From Sipunculus nudus (lineage: Eukaryota; Annelida; Sipuncula; Golfingiida; Sipunculidae), in assembly GCA_026874595.1 (NCBI GenBank), contig CM049313.1, positions 20,413,508 to 20,477,507 of the forward strand: 64,000 bases of DNA. The letters are read 5' to 3'. The notes beneath the pieces were generated by a model that worked only from the letters and a program-made list of their open reading frames with translations, had not been told where the DNA came from and searched no databases. Position numbers and translations under genes: made by a program. Shown piece after piece: positions 47,856-59,059 of the stretch. Every line of letters begins with the position of its first letter. Positions within the stretch are counted from its first letter, which is position 1.

Positions 47856-48842
47856 TCACATCTTTAAAATGATTTTCAATGTGCCTCTTCGGCCAGCATG
47901 GGCAAGTGCCTCTTCTGCCTGTTTAAGGTCATAGATTTTAGTGATATATTTTTCAAAGTTCGTCGGATTAGCTGACAAATAATCCAGCGCCATTTTAAAG
48001 TTACCACAGCGTGAGCCAATCAGTTTCTGCTCCTTGACGACGTAGAATGACGTATTGAAACCGGGGGTGTCAGCAGCACACGTGGTTTTAAGGACGATGG
48101 TACCAAGAGGCTTTGTAATCGATGACGTCATTTTAAGGCCGCTTGGAGATCCCGAAGCTTCAATACAAACATCAAATTGGTCTTCATATAACTTTGCAGT
48201 TTCTTCTTTGACAGTTTCCTTCTCGGCTTTAGGTCCTAATGCCAACTTTTCTGGGTGTTTCCCAAAATGCACCATTTTCTTAAGACCCAAAGTCTGCAGA
48301 GCCTCTGCTATCATTAAGCCGAGCTTCCCATCGCCGACGATTGCAACTGCGTCGGACTGTTTTATCAGATTTTGCTCGACGATACGGAAAGCCGCCGCCA
48401 ACGGTTCAGCAAAAACCGCCACTTTGTCAGGAACATGATCCGGGACTTTGTGTAGATTTTCAGTTGGAAGAGTTATATATTCTGAGAAAGTGCCATCTTT
48501 ACCTAAAATGCCAAGAACCGTTCTTTTATAACAATGGTTCCTTCTGGCCACTCCTCCAATATGACAGTTCTCACAACCATTACAAGGGACATTTATATCA
48601 CCAACCACACGGTCGCCTACTGTGACGTCACTTCCGTTTGGCGTGCTTTCCACCACCCCTACAAACTCATGGCCAATGATGCCTTGGAAGCCCATGTAAC
48701 CTTTGGTTATTTCTAGATCGGTGTTACATATTCCCGCCATTTTGATCCTGATCAGTGCCTCACCGGGGCCAGGCTTTGGAATTGGTATCCCATCCTTAAA
48801 CTTTAATCCCTCATTTTTGGATATATGCACAGCTCGCATCAT
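47856..48842 (-). CDS. Zinc-dependent medium-chain dehydrogenase (ADH/MDR-like), intronless
   Basis: Complete 328-residue MDR-superfamily oxidoreductase; the substrate is unknown, likely an alcohol or polyol with NAD(P). The GroES-like N-terminal half has catalytic-Zn ligands Cys39 (AGICNTDLE), His58/Glu59 (IGHEFVG) and probably Glu146 (FAEPLAAAF). The structural-Zn lobe has Cys87, Cys90, Cys93 and Cys104; the last spacing is 10 residues rather than the usual 7. The Rossmann half begins at VAIVGDGKLG (167-175). The segment RTVLGI, then DGTFSEYITLPTENLHKVP, resembles bacterial and invertebrate MDR_like proteins of this length. The start is MMRA; the second Met is equally possible. The frame has no introns, unlike PAL next door. 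A TTTTAAG just upstream could be the acceptor of a 5' UTR intron. A retrocopy or horizontal origin is possible but untested. Confidence 0.92.
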   Translation of the reverse strand: MMRAVHISKNEGLKFKDGIPIPKPGPGEALIRIKMAGICNTDLEITKGYMGFQGIIGHEFVGVVESTPNGSDVTVGDRVVGDINVPCNGCENCHIGGVARRNHCYKRTVLGILGKDGTFSEYITLPTENLHKVPDHVPDKVAVFAEPLAAAFRIVEQNLIKQSDAVAIVGDGKLGLMIAEALQTLGLKKMVHFGKHPEKLALGPKAEKETVKEETAKLYEDQFDVCIEASGSPSGLKMTSSITKPLGTIVLKTTCAADTPGFNTSFYVVKEQKLIGSRCGNFKMALDYLSANPTNFEKYITKIYDLKQAEEALAHAGRRGTLKIILKM

Positions 48843-49034
48843 CGCGCTGTCCTTAAAATAGAATAAAACCCAAAATTATACGTATATCAAATAAATATAT
48901 ATTGTCACATAAATGTCGATATAGAATTAATCCTTTCATTAAACACTTATTAATTTCTCACCTTTAAATTAGCCTAATCTTATATCTGACGTCTATTGGC
49001 TAGAGATGACCCATTGAACCTAATCCTTTCTTAA

Positions 49035-51341
49035 CAAGTGACCCTAGGGTCATGACGCTCAGCCGACTGACATGTTGATAATATGTCCTTGAACAGACAA
49101 CTAATTAAGATAGGTGGCATAATTGTTCATGCAAATTAGCTTAAGTTCATCAAGACCCATAAGCACAGCAAATTTGATGACAATCCAACCAGCCTTTCAT
49201 GAAGAATCTGGCAATTTGTGTGAATTTTGCATTATTTCTGGGGTGCTCAAACATACCCCAAAACTCTGAGAATATAAGTCACTGTGACCCAATTTCAGGT
49301 TTCTGGGGAGAACTTTTAAGGAACTCTCAGGATGTCAAGTTAGAAGATTCTGGGCCCCATGGTTATGATTTGTGCCCTACTTTGGTGTCAAATTTTCCGT
49401 TATTCTGAGGGGTGCTTATAAGCCCGATAGCTCAGAAAATATGGGTAACAGAGACCTTAACTCACGTTTCCAAGGAGCCTTCTCACAGATCTCCCTGGAT
49501 GTCAAGTTTGAAGATTCTAGGACCAATGGTTACAATTTGAGCCCTGTTAAGGGACGACCGTGTCTTTGAAGATCTCATAAATAGAGAAAAAATGTGTTAT
49601 TTTTTTTTTTAATTAGATGGTGCCACAAGTCAGCAAGAACTGATAAAATACTCCATGATGAATATACATGCAAAGAATCAGGGTGATCAATGCAATAGTT
49701 GTTCAGATACTGAAGCTGTTGTATCAAATTTTTAGTTATTTTGGGGGGTACTTCTAAGCCCTATAGCTTGGAGGATATGGGTAACAGAGACCAAATTTCA
49801 GGTTTCCATGGAGTTTTTATGGACATCCCAGGATGTCAAGAAAGAATATTCCAGGTCAAATAGTTATGATTCGTGCCCTGTTAACAGACGACTATATCTT
49901 TGAAGGTCTCAAAAATAAAGATAAAAATGCGTAAAAATTCAAAGATATCCAGGTGGCACCACCAGTCTGCGGGAACTGATTAAACACTCCATGATGCATA
50001 TGCTTGCAAAGAATAATGCCGATCAATGCACTAGTTGTTCAGATACCAGAGCCTTTGTATCAAATTTTTAGTTATTCTGGGGGGTTGGGGTGGGGGTGGG
50101 GGGGGGGGGGACGGGGGGTATTTCGGGGCCCCATAGATCGGACAATATGGATGAAAGAGAACTAATTTCAGGTTTCCAAGGAGACTTTTCATGGGCCTCC
50201 CAGCATTTCAAGAAAGAACATTCTATGTCTAGTCGTTACTATTTGTGCCCTGTTAACAGATGACCGCATGTTTTAAGGTCTCAAAAATAGATAAAACAAA
50301 AATAGTAAAAAAGCGAAAAAAAATACAGGTTGCGCCACCAGTCTGCAAAAACTGATGTAACACACCATGATCAATATCCACGCAAATGCATGGTGATCAA
50401 TGCATTAGTTGTTCAGATACTTGAGTTTTTGTATCAATTTTTCTATTATTCTGGGGGGTGGTGGTGTACTTGGAAGCCCCATAGCTCACAGGTTGGGTAA
50501 CAGGGACCAAATCCCTGGTTTCCAAGGAGATTTTTCATGGGCCTCCCTGCATGTTGAGACAGAAGATTCTAAGTCCAGTCATTAAGATTTGTGCCCTGTT
50601 AACAGATGACGGCAACTTTTGAGGTCTCAAAAATACAGAAAAAAATCGAAAAATACCGGTAGGGCCACTATTATGCAAAAATTGAGGTGACACCCGAAGA
50701 TCAATATCTATGCAAAGAATCATGGAGATCAATCCATTAGTTGTTCAGATACTTGAGCTTTTGTATCAAATTTTTCATTATTTGGGGGGGGGGTATTTCA
50801 TAGCTTGAAGAAAATGGGTAACAGAGATCTAATTCTAGGTTTTCAAGGAGACTTTTTATGGACCTATCTGGATATAAAGTGAGAAGATTTCAGGTCCAGC
50901 CATTACGATTTGTGCCCTGTTAACAGATTACGGTATATTTTAAGGTCTCAAAATAGAGGGAAAAAAATTTTAAAATCGAAAAAAAAAATACAGGTGGCGC
51001 CACCAGTCTGCAGAAACAGATGAAACACTCCATGGTCAATATCCATGCAAAGAATCATGGTCATCACTGCATTAATTGTTCGGATATTTTGAGCTTTTCT
51101 ATCAAATTTTTCATTATTCGTGGGTTACTTCGGAGCCCCATAGCTTGAAGATTATGGGTAACAAAGACCTTATTCCAGGTTTCCAAGGAGATTTTTCATG
51201 GACCTCTCTGGATGTAAAGAGAGAAGATTCCAGGTCTAGTGGTTACGATTTGTGCCTTGTTAACGGACAGACGGCCGGACGGACGATGGACAAAGAGTGA
51301 TCGCTATAGCTCAGATGACTTACAGTCAGCTGAGATAAAAT
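49035..51341 (+). mobile_element. HINE/pearl-like non-autonomous element B
   Basis: Same plan as element A. The 5' palindrome TGACCCTAGGGTCA is followed by GCTCAGCCGACTG (49057-49069). Core units start near 49568, 49905, 50277, 50622 and 50943, after partial units from about 49200. A GGACAGACGGCCGGACGG microsatellite follows (about 51265-51292), then the 3' hairpin CTCAGATGACT-TAC-AGTCAGCTGAG (51310-51334). The 3' CAGTCAGCTGAG complements the 5' repeat except at one base. G runs in the cores (50090-50110, 50785-50792) lengthen some units. No coding sequence. Confidence 0.7.
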
Positions 51342-51923
51342 TAGGCCAGGAAACGCCGATCCTATGGTATACACTCATACATCATGTTCATTGTAGACCA
51401 ACATGCTTATTTCATAAGCAAACTTATTCGAATACGGTACATACAACAAGGACAAATACTGAAATATCACACTTGTTATATTTTCTGTTTGACCCATGTC
51501 AAATAAAAACAAGTTTAAGGTATTAAATAATAAGGGATTATGTAAAGGTTTATAGGCTTTATAATTCAGTTACGATTTGGTAACTTAGTGGTTACGATTT
51601 GTGCCTTGTTAACGGACAGACGGCCGGATGGCCGGACGGACGACGGACAAAGAGTGATCGCTATAGCTCAGATGACTTACAGTCAGCTGAGATAAAATTA
51701 GGCCAGAAAACGCCGATCCTATGGTATACACTCATACATCATGTTCATTGTATACCAACATGCTTATTTCATAAGCAAACTTATTCAAATACGGTACATA
51801 CAACAAGGACAAATACTGAAATATCACACTTGTTATATTTTCTGTTTGACCCATGTCAAATAAAAGCAAGTTTAAGGTATTAAATAATAAGGGATTATGT
51901 AAAGGTTTATAGGCTTTATAATT
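51238..51923 (+). repeat. Recent tandem duplication of the element B tail and flank
   Basis: 51238-51566 and 51587-51923 are almost identical, differing by an 8-bp GGATGGCC insertion in the microsatellite and a few substitutions. Each contains the end of the core, the microsatellite, the 3' hairpin and about 230 bp of downstream sequence. Confidence 0.95.
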
Positions 51924-52137
51924 AAATAATTACACTATTACATACGCACCACTCATTTAAGTGTGTTAATTGAATCGCTTGGTGACAATCCCAGCTTTAT
52001 CTACTATGTTAAAATTGAAGATTGAAGTATCGTATGATTAAAGATTTTATTCGTTATATCAAAAAAAAACTAGTTAAGTTGTATAATCAGCGATTCATAT
52101 ATAAAACGTAAAGATTACATATGTGTTTACTGTTGAC
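51924..52137. other. Intergenic, nothing recognised
   Basis: Short AT-rich spacer. Confidence 0.4.
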
Positions 52138-52389
52138 ACCCCACGCACAAAGTTGCGGCAGAAGCTTTAGGATGTCCATGTACTGATGCCATAGGATGGC
52201 ACCAGATGGCGGAGTATGAAACTTTCATCTGCGGTCCCGTCACCTTCTACAGTTATGTAAGTTACATTACGTCATCCTGCCCATGCCGAGTTGCCTTTTG
52301 GCCAAAGAGAAGACTTTCGTACCAGCTACGGCCGGACTTTGTTCTTGTTCGTGCTCTATATTCGATTTCAATTGTATAATTTCACAGAC
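52138..52389 (+). other. Start-less open frame, possible exon
   Basis: An open frame from a TGA at about 52135 runs 84 codons to TAA. It contains KVAAEALGCPCTDAIGWHQ, MAEYETFICGPVTFYSY and LRPDFVLVR. A good donor (TAT|GTAAGT) follows the FYSY segment at about 52257. The composition looks coding, but no family is recognised with confidence. Confidence 0.2.
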
Positions 52390-54214
52390 CTAATAAAAAT
52401 TCATATTGTAATGATTATTTTGATAATTTCCGATAGAACAGGCAACTTCAAATATCCATGCAGAAACAAAATCTGTTACACGCAGTTGACTTCTTTTTTT
52501 CGAGAATGTGATCAAATAATGAACATTAAAAATTGTACTTATATATGTATACGAGTTACAATTCCAAGAATATCCCCCAAACGATAAGCCGGTTACATAT
52601 ACAAGCTAGTTTCTAATGCACGAATGTTCGGTCCGCATGTACTTTCCACGTGCCATACACGCATGTATACATTACGTGTATTTTGCACGGCTATATGGTA
52701 TATGTCCAGGGCTTGAAGGGCTTATCTGCCTAATTGAACCTGAGCGTAGGTAGTAATAACATTCCTGCAGACCATGCATATTCTAAAATCTGGTTTTTTT
52801 TTAGTTATATAACATGCATAGACACATACACATTCCTTATTTATTGAATCCCCTGCTTTGAATTTATTGAAATCTCGGAGCTCCGAATCTCGCTGGATTG
52901 AATTGACCCATCTTAAAAAAAAAAAGAATGTTCTCAGAGAGCGCATACCTCCGCCCGCGTTACTTTCTGGACCCGCACCAACATTTTAAAAATTGTATAT
53001 AATAGTATACCACTCTTCCCCAAGTTTTCAATGAATTTACCACCCTTCCGATGAATTGATTCAAGTTGATTTGGAACAATGGAGACACTGCAGTATGGAC
53101 AAACAGACAGACATACATGTTTAAAACCCATAATCTCTGAAAACTTCAAAGGAGAAAATGTCGAATGAGAAACAGAACGGTTGCGAATGCTGTTCTCTCA
53201 GCAAGATTAATTATACTTTCATCTTCACTGTAACCTTACCTGGCTTTGATTTTAAATTATCCCTTCAGCGCCAAGGCATGATGGTTCACTGGTTGTCGGG
53301 TCATTTATAAAGCAGAGAAAATAGTGGAATTAGGTAAAAAGCGAGCGATGGTAAACAAAAAGTACGACCCTATTCATGAACCACCATAGCTACGTGATCA
53401 GCATCATGGTCACGTGATATTTATTAGTTCCACAATAAATTGTAACTAATAATCACAGCTTCCGCGCAGGTCTTCAAATTTGGGGAAGGGATTACGAGAG
53501 TTGTACAGATTAATTGATTATATCGATGTGTCTCCGAAAAAAATCATTTTGGTATATGAAAACACAATATGATCAGCGATCCCCCCCCCCCCCCCTTTCC
53601 GCAACTGAACGATAATAGGGTCAAGGTCAAAAATAAATATCAGGTGTAAATCTGTAACCTAGGAATAATATTATGCCCAGGTTTTAAGCTTCTAAATATC
53701 AGCCACATTCAAAATCCAGCGAAAACAATAAATGGCAGAAGCAAGAGAAAATATAGGGAAAAAAATTTGAAAATGACTGTTTTACACTCTGGGTAACCGA
53801 GATGAGCCCATTCACAATTTTATTACCCAAGTAGGGAATTTTATATAAATTAATCTACCCTTCCCTTCCTATCGGGGTGACTTAATTAAGGTTCCCCTCC
53901 GACTTACTGATTCCTGTATGAATGACCGCTCTGCAATCAGGGTAGACAGGGCAGGATAACTCGGATGTATCCTCCTCTTGAAAACACTTCAGTCACCTTC
54001 ACAACGTTAGTCCACCTGAAATGATTCATATATAAACACTTAGGAAAATCTTGAAGTCACTTTCTATTTATAACCATCCAAATAACTTGCTTTTCTGCTA
54101 AATGTCAAATAAATGTATGGAAGGTGTCGTGGTGGTTAATACAGTCCTATCAAGCACACACAATGTGCGGTCACCGTTACGGCCAAGTAACTTTTGATCT
54201 AAACATACAAAAAA
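52390..54214. other. Intergenic, nothing secure
   Basis: AT-rich with a poly-C run at 53581-53595. Segment 52945-53110 (GCGTTACTTTCTGGACCCGC) resembles dispersed-repeat text but was not delimited. Confidence 0.4.
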
Positions 54215-54295
54215 ATGAAATGAAAAAAAAAAAATCGCCCGCGCGCACGGTTTTATAAAAAAAGGGCCTGCGAACCCTACCGTTTTTTTTCCCTA
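54215..54295. mobile_element. Detached end of the 32.8-kb MITE family
   Basis: AAAAAATCGCCCGCGCGCAC then GGGCCTGCGAACCCTACCG parallels 33050-33118 in order and spacing. Only one end is visible. Confidence 0.5.
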
Positions 54296-55539
54296 AATGA
54301 GTCCACTTAAAATGCTATGGTCATAAAAAGATATTGCATTGATCTTAACCATATATCTCATTTGTGTCAATACAGAGCAGATTTATGGGTAATGTGAAAG
54401 TACCGCCAGTTTAATCTTATATACTGTATATTGGTCTTTGAAAACGTGCATAATGTACAAACCAGAAGTGGTGACGAAATAATAAATAAAATGCACCCAT
54501 GCATAAATAAGCTTTTCAACTAGCCCAAGTGTTGATAAATATTCAGCTGTTAAATGACCCTGTATAGAATCTGCGACAGACTGCTTAAAGTCCGTTTCTG
54601 CTTGTCCGTATGAATGCATTCAGGGTTTTCAACCATTTCTTGAGACAGCTGTTGCCCCGTAGTGTTACCATATGCCACAAGCATGCGTGTCTCTATATAT
54701 ATATGTTTACGATGCCGCGTCGACATTACTGGGCTGTTATGCAGATACACAGAGTTTTATCAAACATAATCTAGTTTACAGATCAACCTAAATTTTGCCT
54801 TCGCCAGTCGGATATGCGTTCATTCATGCACTCGCGACACGAATATAACCAATTAAGTATTTTGCACTCACGACACGTGAAAGGCCCATGGGGACATTAT
54901 ATCTATCTGACCTTATTGTACGAAAAATGTAAACCGGCCGCGTAATTCCGGGTCTGAATAGCTGCTTTGTCCATGTACACGGCATGCTGTTGTTTTCCCA
55001 AGCACATACTGACCCAGCTTAAAAATAACGAAAAAGCCGTTCAAAATTGTAAATTTTATGGTAAATGCCGATAATCCTGCCTTACACCCGGTTCCGTTTT
55101 TATCATACAAGATCCAAAGTGACGACAAATATGTCAGATACATGGTTTTCTAGCGGAATACACCTTTGATAGGTATCTTTAATTCTCACTAAAAGTCGAG
55201 AATGATCTTTTATCAACATAACTAATGTTCTCATTTTCAGGGCATTTCAGAGTAGATCTGTGGAGATGGTTCGGATCCGGCACATTATCTAGATCCAGGT
55301 ACGTCATCAAAGAATATTAAAAAAATGTACAGTCATCAATATGCACGAATAAACCTGGGATTATTGGCCGAATGGCGGAGGCTTGCATTCATTAGAATGT
55401 AGATTTTTATTTTATAATATAAAGAACTGGTGTTGTTTATGCATGTGTTATTTATTCGGCCGCATATGCTATAAGCTAATACATTAGTTCTATCAGAAGT
55501 CAGTTGCTAATAATGCTATTGTGTATCCAACTGTGTTTT
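54296..55539. other. Intergenic, nothing secure
   Basis: Part of this stretch (54560-54760) is weakly similar to 55820-55890 (GATGCCGCG and GTTATGCAGAT blocks). No gene recognised. Confidence 0.4.
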
Positions 55540-55800
55540 CAACTTACCTATCTTGACGCCTTGTTATTTTTTATCTATCGACGGAGAAGGAACTGACTTA
55601 AACCTCTAAATGAAATTCCATTTCGGTGTTCGGTATAATTGCTATGTGTGAGCTTTTGTCTCTCTATATATAAAAGGCCGCAAAGTGCTAACCCTGTATG
55701 GTTGCTGATGCCATTCATCCAACTGTATATATGGCATAAATACACAGCTGAGATATGTTTTTTATAACTAGACTTCCCGTTCTATATATAACTTACTGCA
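55540..55800 (+). repeat. Local repeat family, diverged copy
   Basis: Follows the order of 59440-59600: ACGCCTTGTTAT, a GTCTCTATA block, CATTCATCCAACTG, ATACACAGCTGAG, AACTAGACTTC. A third copy is at 61770-61930. Confidence 0.6.
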
Positions 55801-56319
55801 TGGTGGGCCCGTACTAAGTACAATCGTCTCTATATATAGTTCACAATGCCGTGTTGCCTATATACTGCAGTGTTATGCAGATTGAAGATTTAATAAAAAA
55901 TATAATGTATATTTACCGGTCAATTCTTCATTTTGATTATATATGGAATATATGTTATCATGGATGTTTGTCCGATATATTTAAACAGGATAAAATTAGA
56001 TCCCTATAGCTTGATTTCCGTGTGAATGAATGTAGTGTGCATGAGTGCGCACAGACGTCCTTGATATTAGTCAATATAGGTCTATATATATAATTATTAT
56101 AGGGAACTCCTCTTTACGGGACATGGGTTTCAGCATAACCGCTTAAGTACATCAAGTCTTAACAAATAGCATTACTTTAACATCTTTTTTAATTGTGAAA
56201 AAGTCGTAAGCCAGTAAAGTGTAGTAGTTGTCAACCTAATGATGTCGAGCAGGCATTAATAAACTGAAGGTAACATCAGTAAGAATGCTCTCTCTTTGTC
56301 TAACACACACAAGCCCCTC

Positions 56320-56392
56320 CCCCCCCCCCCCCCGCATTACCCCACACACACACACACACACATTATATATACACACACACACACACACACAC
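56320..56392. repeat. Poly-C then (CA)n microsatellite (left part)
   Basis: C run of about 15 bp, then CA repeats up to the hAT insertion. The array resumes at 58878. Confidence 0.9.
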
Positions 56393-58877
56393 TAGGGCTG
56401 TATCAATATATCGATATATCGATACGATAACCGAAATCCGTTGCATGCTGCATTGGTCGTATCGATTGCTTGCTAATGAATAGCATTCTAACTCCAACTT
56501 TACATATAACCATGACGATTTATAAATCTAAATGCACTACAGCCTATATATTTGTTGCTTTGGCTTTTAAGACTTGTAAATAAATGTTCATACGCATGCA
56601 CGTCGGTACTTCCATGACAAGCAGGCGCATGTGAGCGATAATAGGAGAATGATAAAAACGTTTCTCTTTATTAATGAAATCGATATTCACATCACATATT
56701 GCTACTATAGGAACAAGGTACATTCCAGGGTATAATTTACTTTTTCAAAATTGCCTAGCAGTGGTAGCTAATCAATTAACAAAATGATTAGCTAGTACTT
56801 CAATTTGATGAGCATGTTTGTGTGCGGGAGGTGATAGTCATTGAATTCAATATAAATTTTTTTAAACCAAGGGTTTAACCCATATACATTTCCCATTTTG
56901 GCCTTACATATTCAGTAGATAGTTTCTGGAACGAAGAAATGAAAAGAGGTGGGGAGGAGGAGGGAAAAATATAAATAAGATTCATAAGTTAAAAAATGAA
57001 AACGCCTTTTTTCCATATCAATTTTACAAATGATGAAATGAATAGATAGGAGTTATATGTGCCCTTCTTCGGTGTCTAGTGCAATAAAGTATTCTCAGTA
57101 TCTGCAGGAGATCTTCTTAGCTTCTGAAAGGGCTGGTTAAAAATACTTAGCTAAAAAATCATGACTTTTTACTTTTTATTTAAATAAACTTTCATTGATT
57201 TAAATAAACTGTAAATAAATTAATCATTTTCACTAAATCAACATTTGTGTAAAACAAATCAGACACTTTTCTTACTAAAAATAGCTTGAAAGTTTAAAAT
57301 GACCTGTATAAGAGACTAATTACAAAATTAACAGTTAACTTTGAAGTATGTTATATGGTCAGTGGGAATACAAAGCTTACAACAAATAAATGAAAGTTCA
57401 GACAAATGAAAATAGCCATTCAATATACCATAAAGAAAACAATTAGAGCAATGTCAAGGTTAATCAGGTTGACCCAGTCAGATAGATCAAGAAAAAATAA
57501 AAGCAAACAGCACTTTTTATTTAAAATATCAGTGATATCATCTTTTAGATCTGTTGTCAATCATTAAAAAACACCTCAGAAAAAAATATAAAAAGCAAAG
57601 TATATAAAAAAAGCGAGCCAATCAGAGATCCATAATATACTACGCGCATGCGTGTTTACTTTGTTTCATTCATGTGATTTCATGGCGGGAATTAGTCCGT
57701 GTGCAACAGTTCCAGAGCTCACAAATGCGATTCTTTCATACGTCGATCGGATACCCACATTACCGAAATTACTAAATTTCCATAATGCAGTCCTCGTAGT
57801 GACATGTTCGCAGCCATTTTAACGAAGATATTTAAATATAGTAATATAAGAAACGTTTTCAAATGATAGGGATAGTTATCAGCTGATAAAAATTAAGACA
57901 TAACTTGAAGTTTACCCTGACGTCCAAGCAGTATAACAAAATATCAACGATCGAGTGTCTCTCCCTGTCGAGCGTCTCACAAAATTGAAATTAGACGGAT
58001 TTCGTCATTGGCTTGACACTTATTACGGTGGTGGCGCATAGTGGCCATTAAGAATACCACCGTTATCAGAAAAATATGCCGATATCAGCGGTGGCGCCTA
58101 GTGGTCAATTTAAGAGACTGTTAATACATGTGGGAACGGCCGGATGCTGCGTACTTGTCGCCGCTGAATGACGGACGCCTGTGGGATTCTTATTTTATTT
58201 TAGGAATTTAGAAGTAAATGAAATGTTCAGCACGGATGAAATTTTCATACAAATAATTTAGTTCGCAGTGACTGCTATGCAAATTTTCGTTTGCTTCGCA
58301 GGACTTTCAAATTGATTAGCAAACGCTCTCTAATTTTATCATTTAAAATAGCAGCCGGTCATAGGTTACTCGGAGCTCCCGCGTTCGACATCAGATATGT
58401 CAAATAAATGGTTAAAGCCTGGGGACAAATCCTGTACAAACAGGAGATTGACTAATGGGATTCAGAATTATACAAAACTGTGTAATTACATGACATTACA
58501 GTCTATGATCTTCCCCACCAAATGCAATAAAACATGTTTGTGCGGGGGGGGGGGGATGCTAAGGGCTCAAAGAAGATCGAGATTTTGCTAGTCTTGATTA
58601 GATAGATTTTTAAAATTAAAAGCAACTGGTTTATTTTTTAAATTAAAAGCAACTGGTTTATTTATTTAATATCAAGCTTAAGCTGCTTAAGTGCATAGCA
58701 TAAATATGTTGTATGTTAAAATAAAAAAAAAAAAACATATAAAAACAAGAAACAGAGCTTTTATCAAGAAATGATATACAAAAAAAAATTAAACGTATCG
58801 TCAATACGTATCGGTATCAAATTAACTGTATCGCAATCCGTATTGTACCGGAAGAGGCGGACCGATACCCAGCCCTA
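56393..58877. mobile_element. Non-autonomous hAT element inserted in a CA array
   Basis: The left terminus TAGGGCTGTATCAATATATC and right terminus GGACCGATACCCAGCCCTA are inverted repeats of the hAT type (TAGGGCTGGGTATCG). Subterminal CGATACGATA/CGTATCGGTATC motifs are shared by both ends. Both flanks are (AC)n, so the 8-bp target duplication is hidden in the microsatellite. The 2485-bp interior has no transposase-like ORF. It contains two 30-bp direct repeats (AAATTAAAAGCAACTGGTTT, 58611-58665), a GC-rich patch at about 57640-57830, and paired GGTGGCGC(A/C)TAGTGG motifs near 58030 and 58090. Confidence 0.8.
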
Positions 58878-58901
58878 ACACACACACACACACACACACA
58901 C
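58878..58901. repeat. (CA)n microsatellite (right part)
   Basis: Continuation of the array split by the hAT element. Confidence 0.9.
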
Positions 58902-59059
58902 AGGTAATGATGGTCTTAGGTGCCCCGGATCAAGGGCACCGAACCACGCGAAAAAGATATAATAAAAACCGATATCGCTTTATCTGAATTTCAGTCGCCT
59001 AATGAACCGATGACGCGAAACCGGAGGAAGTGACTCAGATCTACCACATACCTTAATAA

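Noticed and set aside
48055-48716. Plus-strand open frames opposite the dehydrogenase
   Set aside because: Shadow frames of the real minus-strand gene.
52340-52370. Synapsin exon suggested by LRPDFVLVR
   Set aside because: Only nine residues match. The following sequence diverges at once, the preceding residues do not fit the synapsin domain, and no other synapsin exon was seen.
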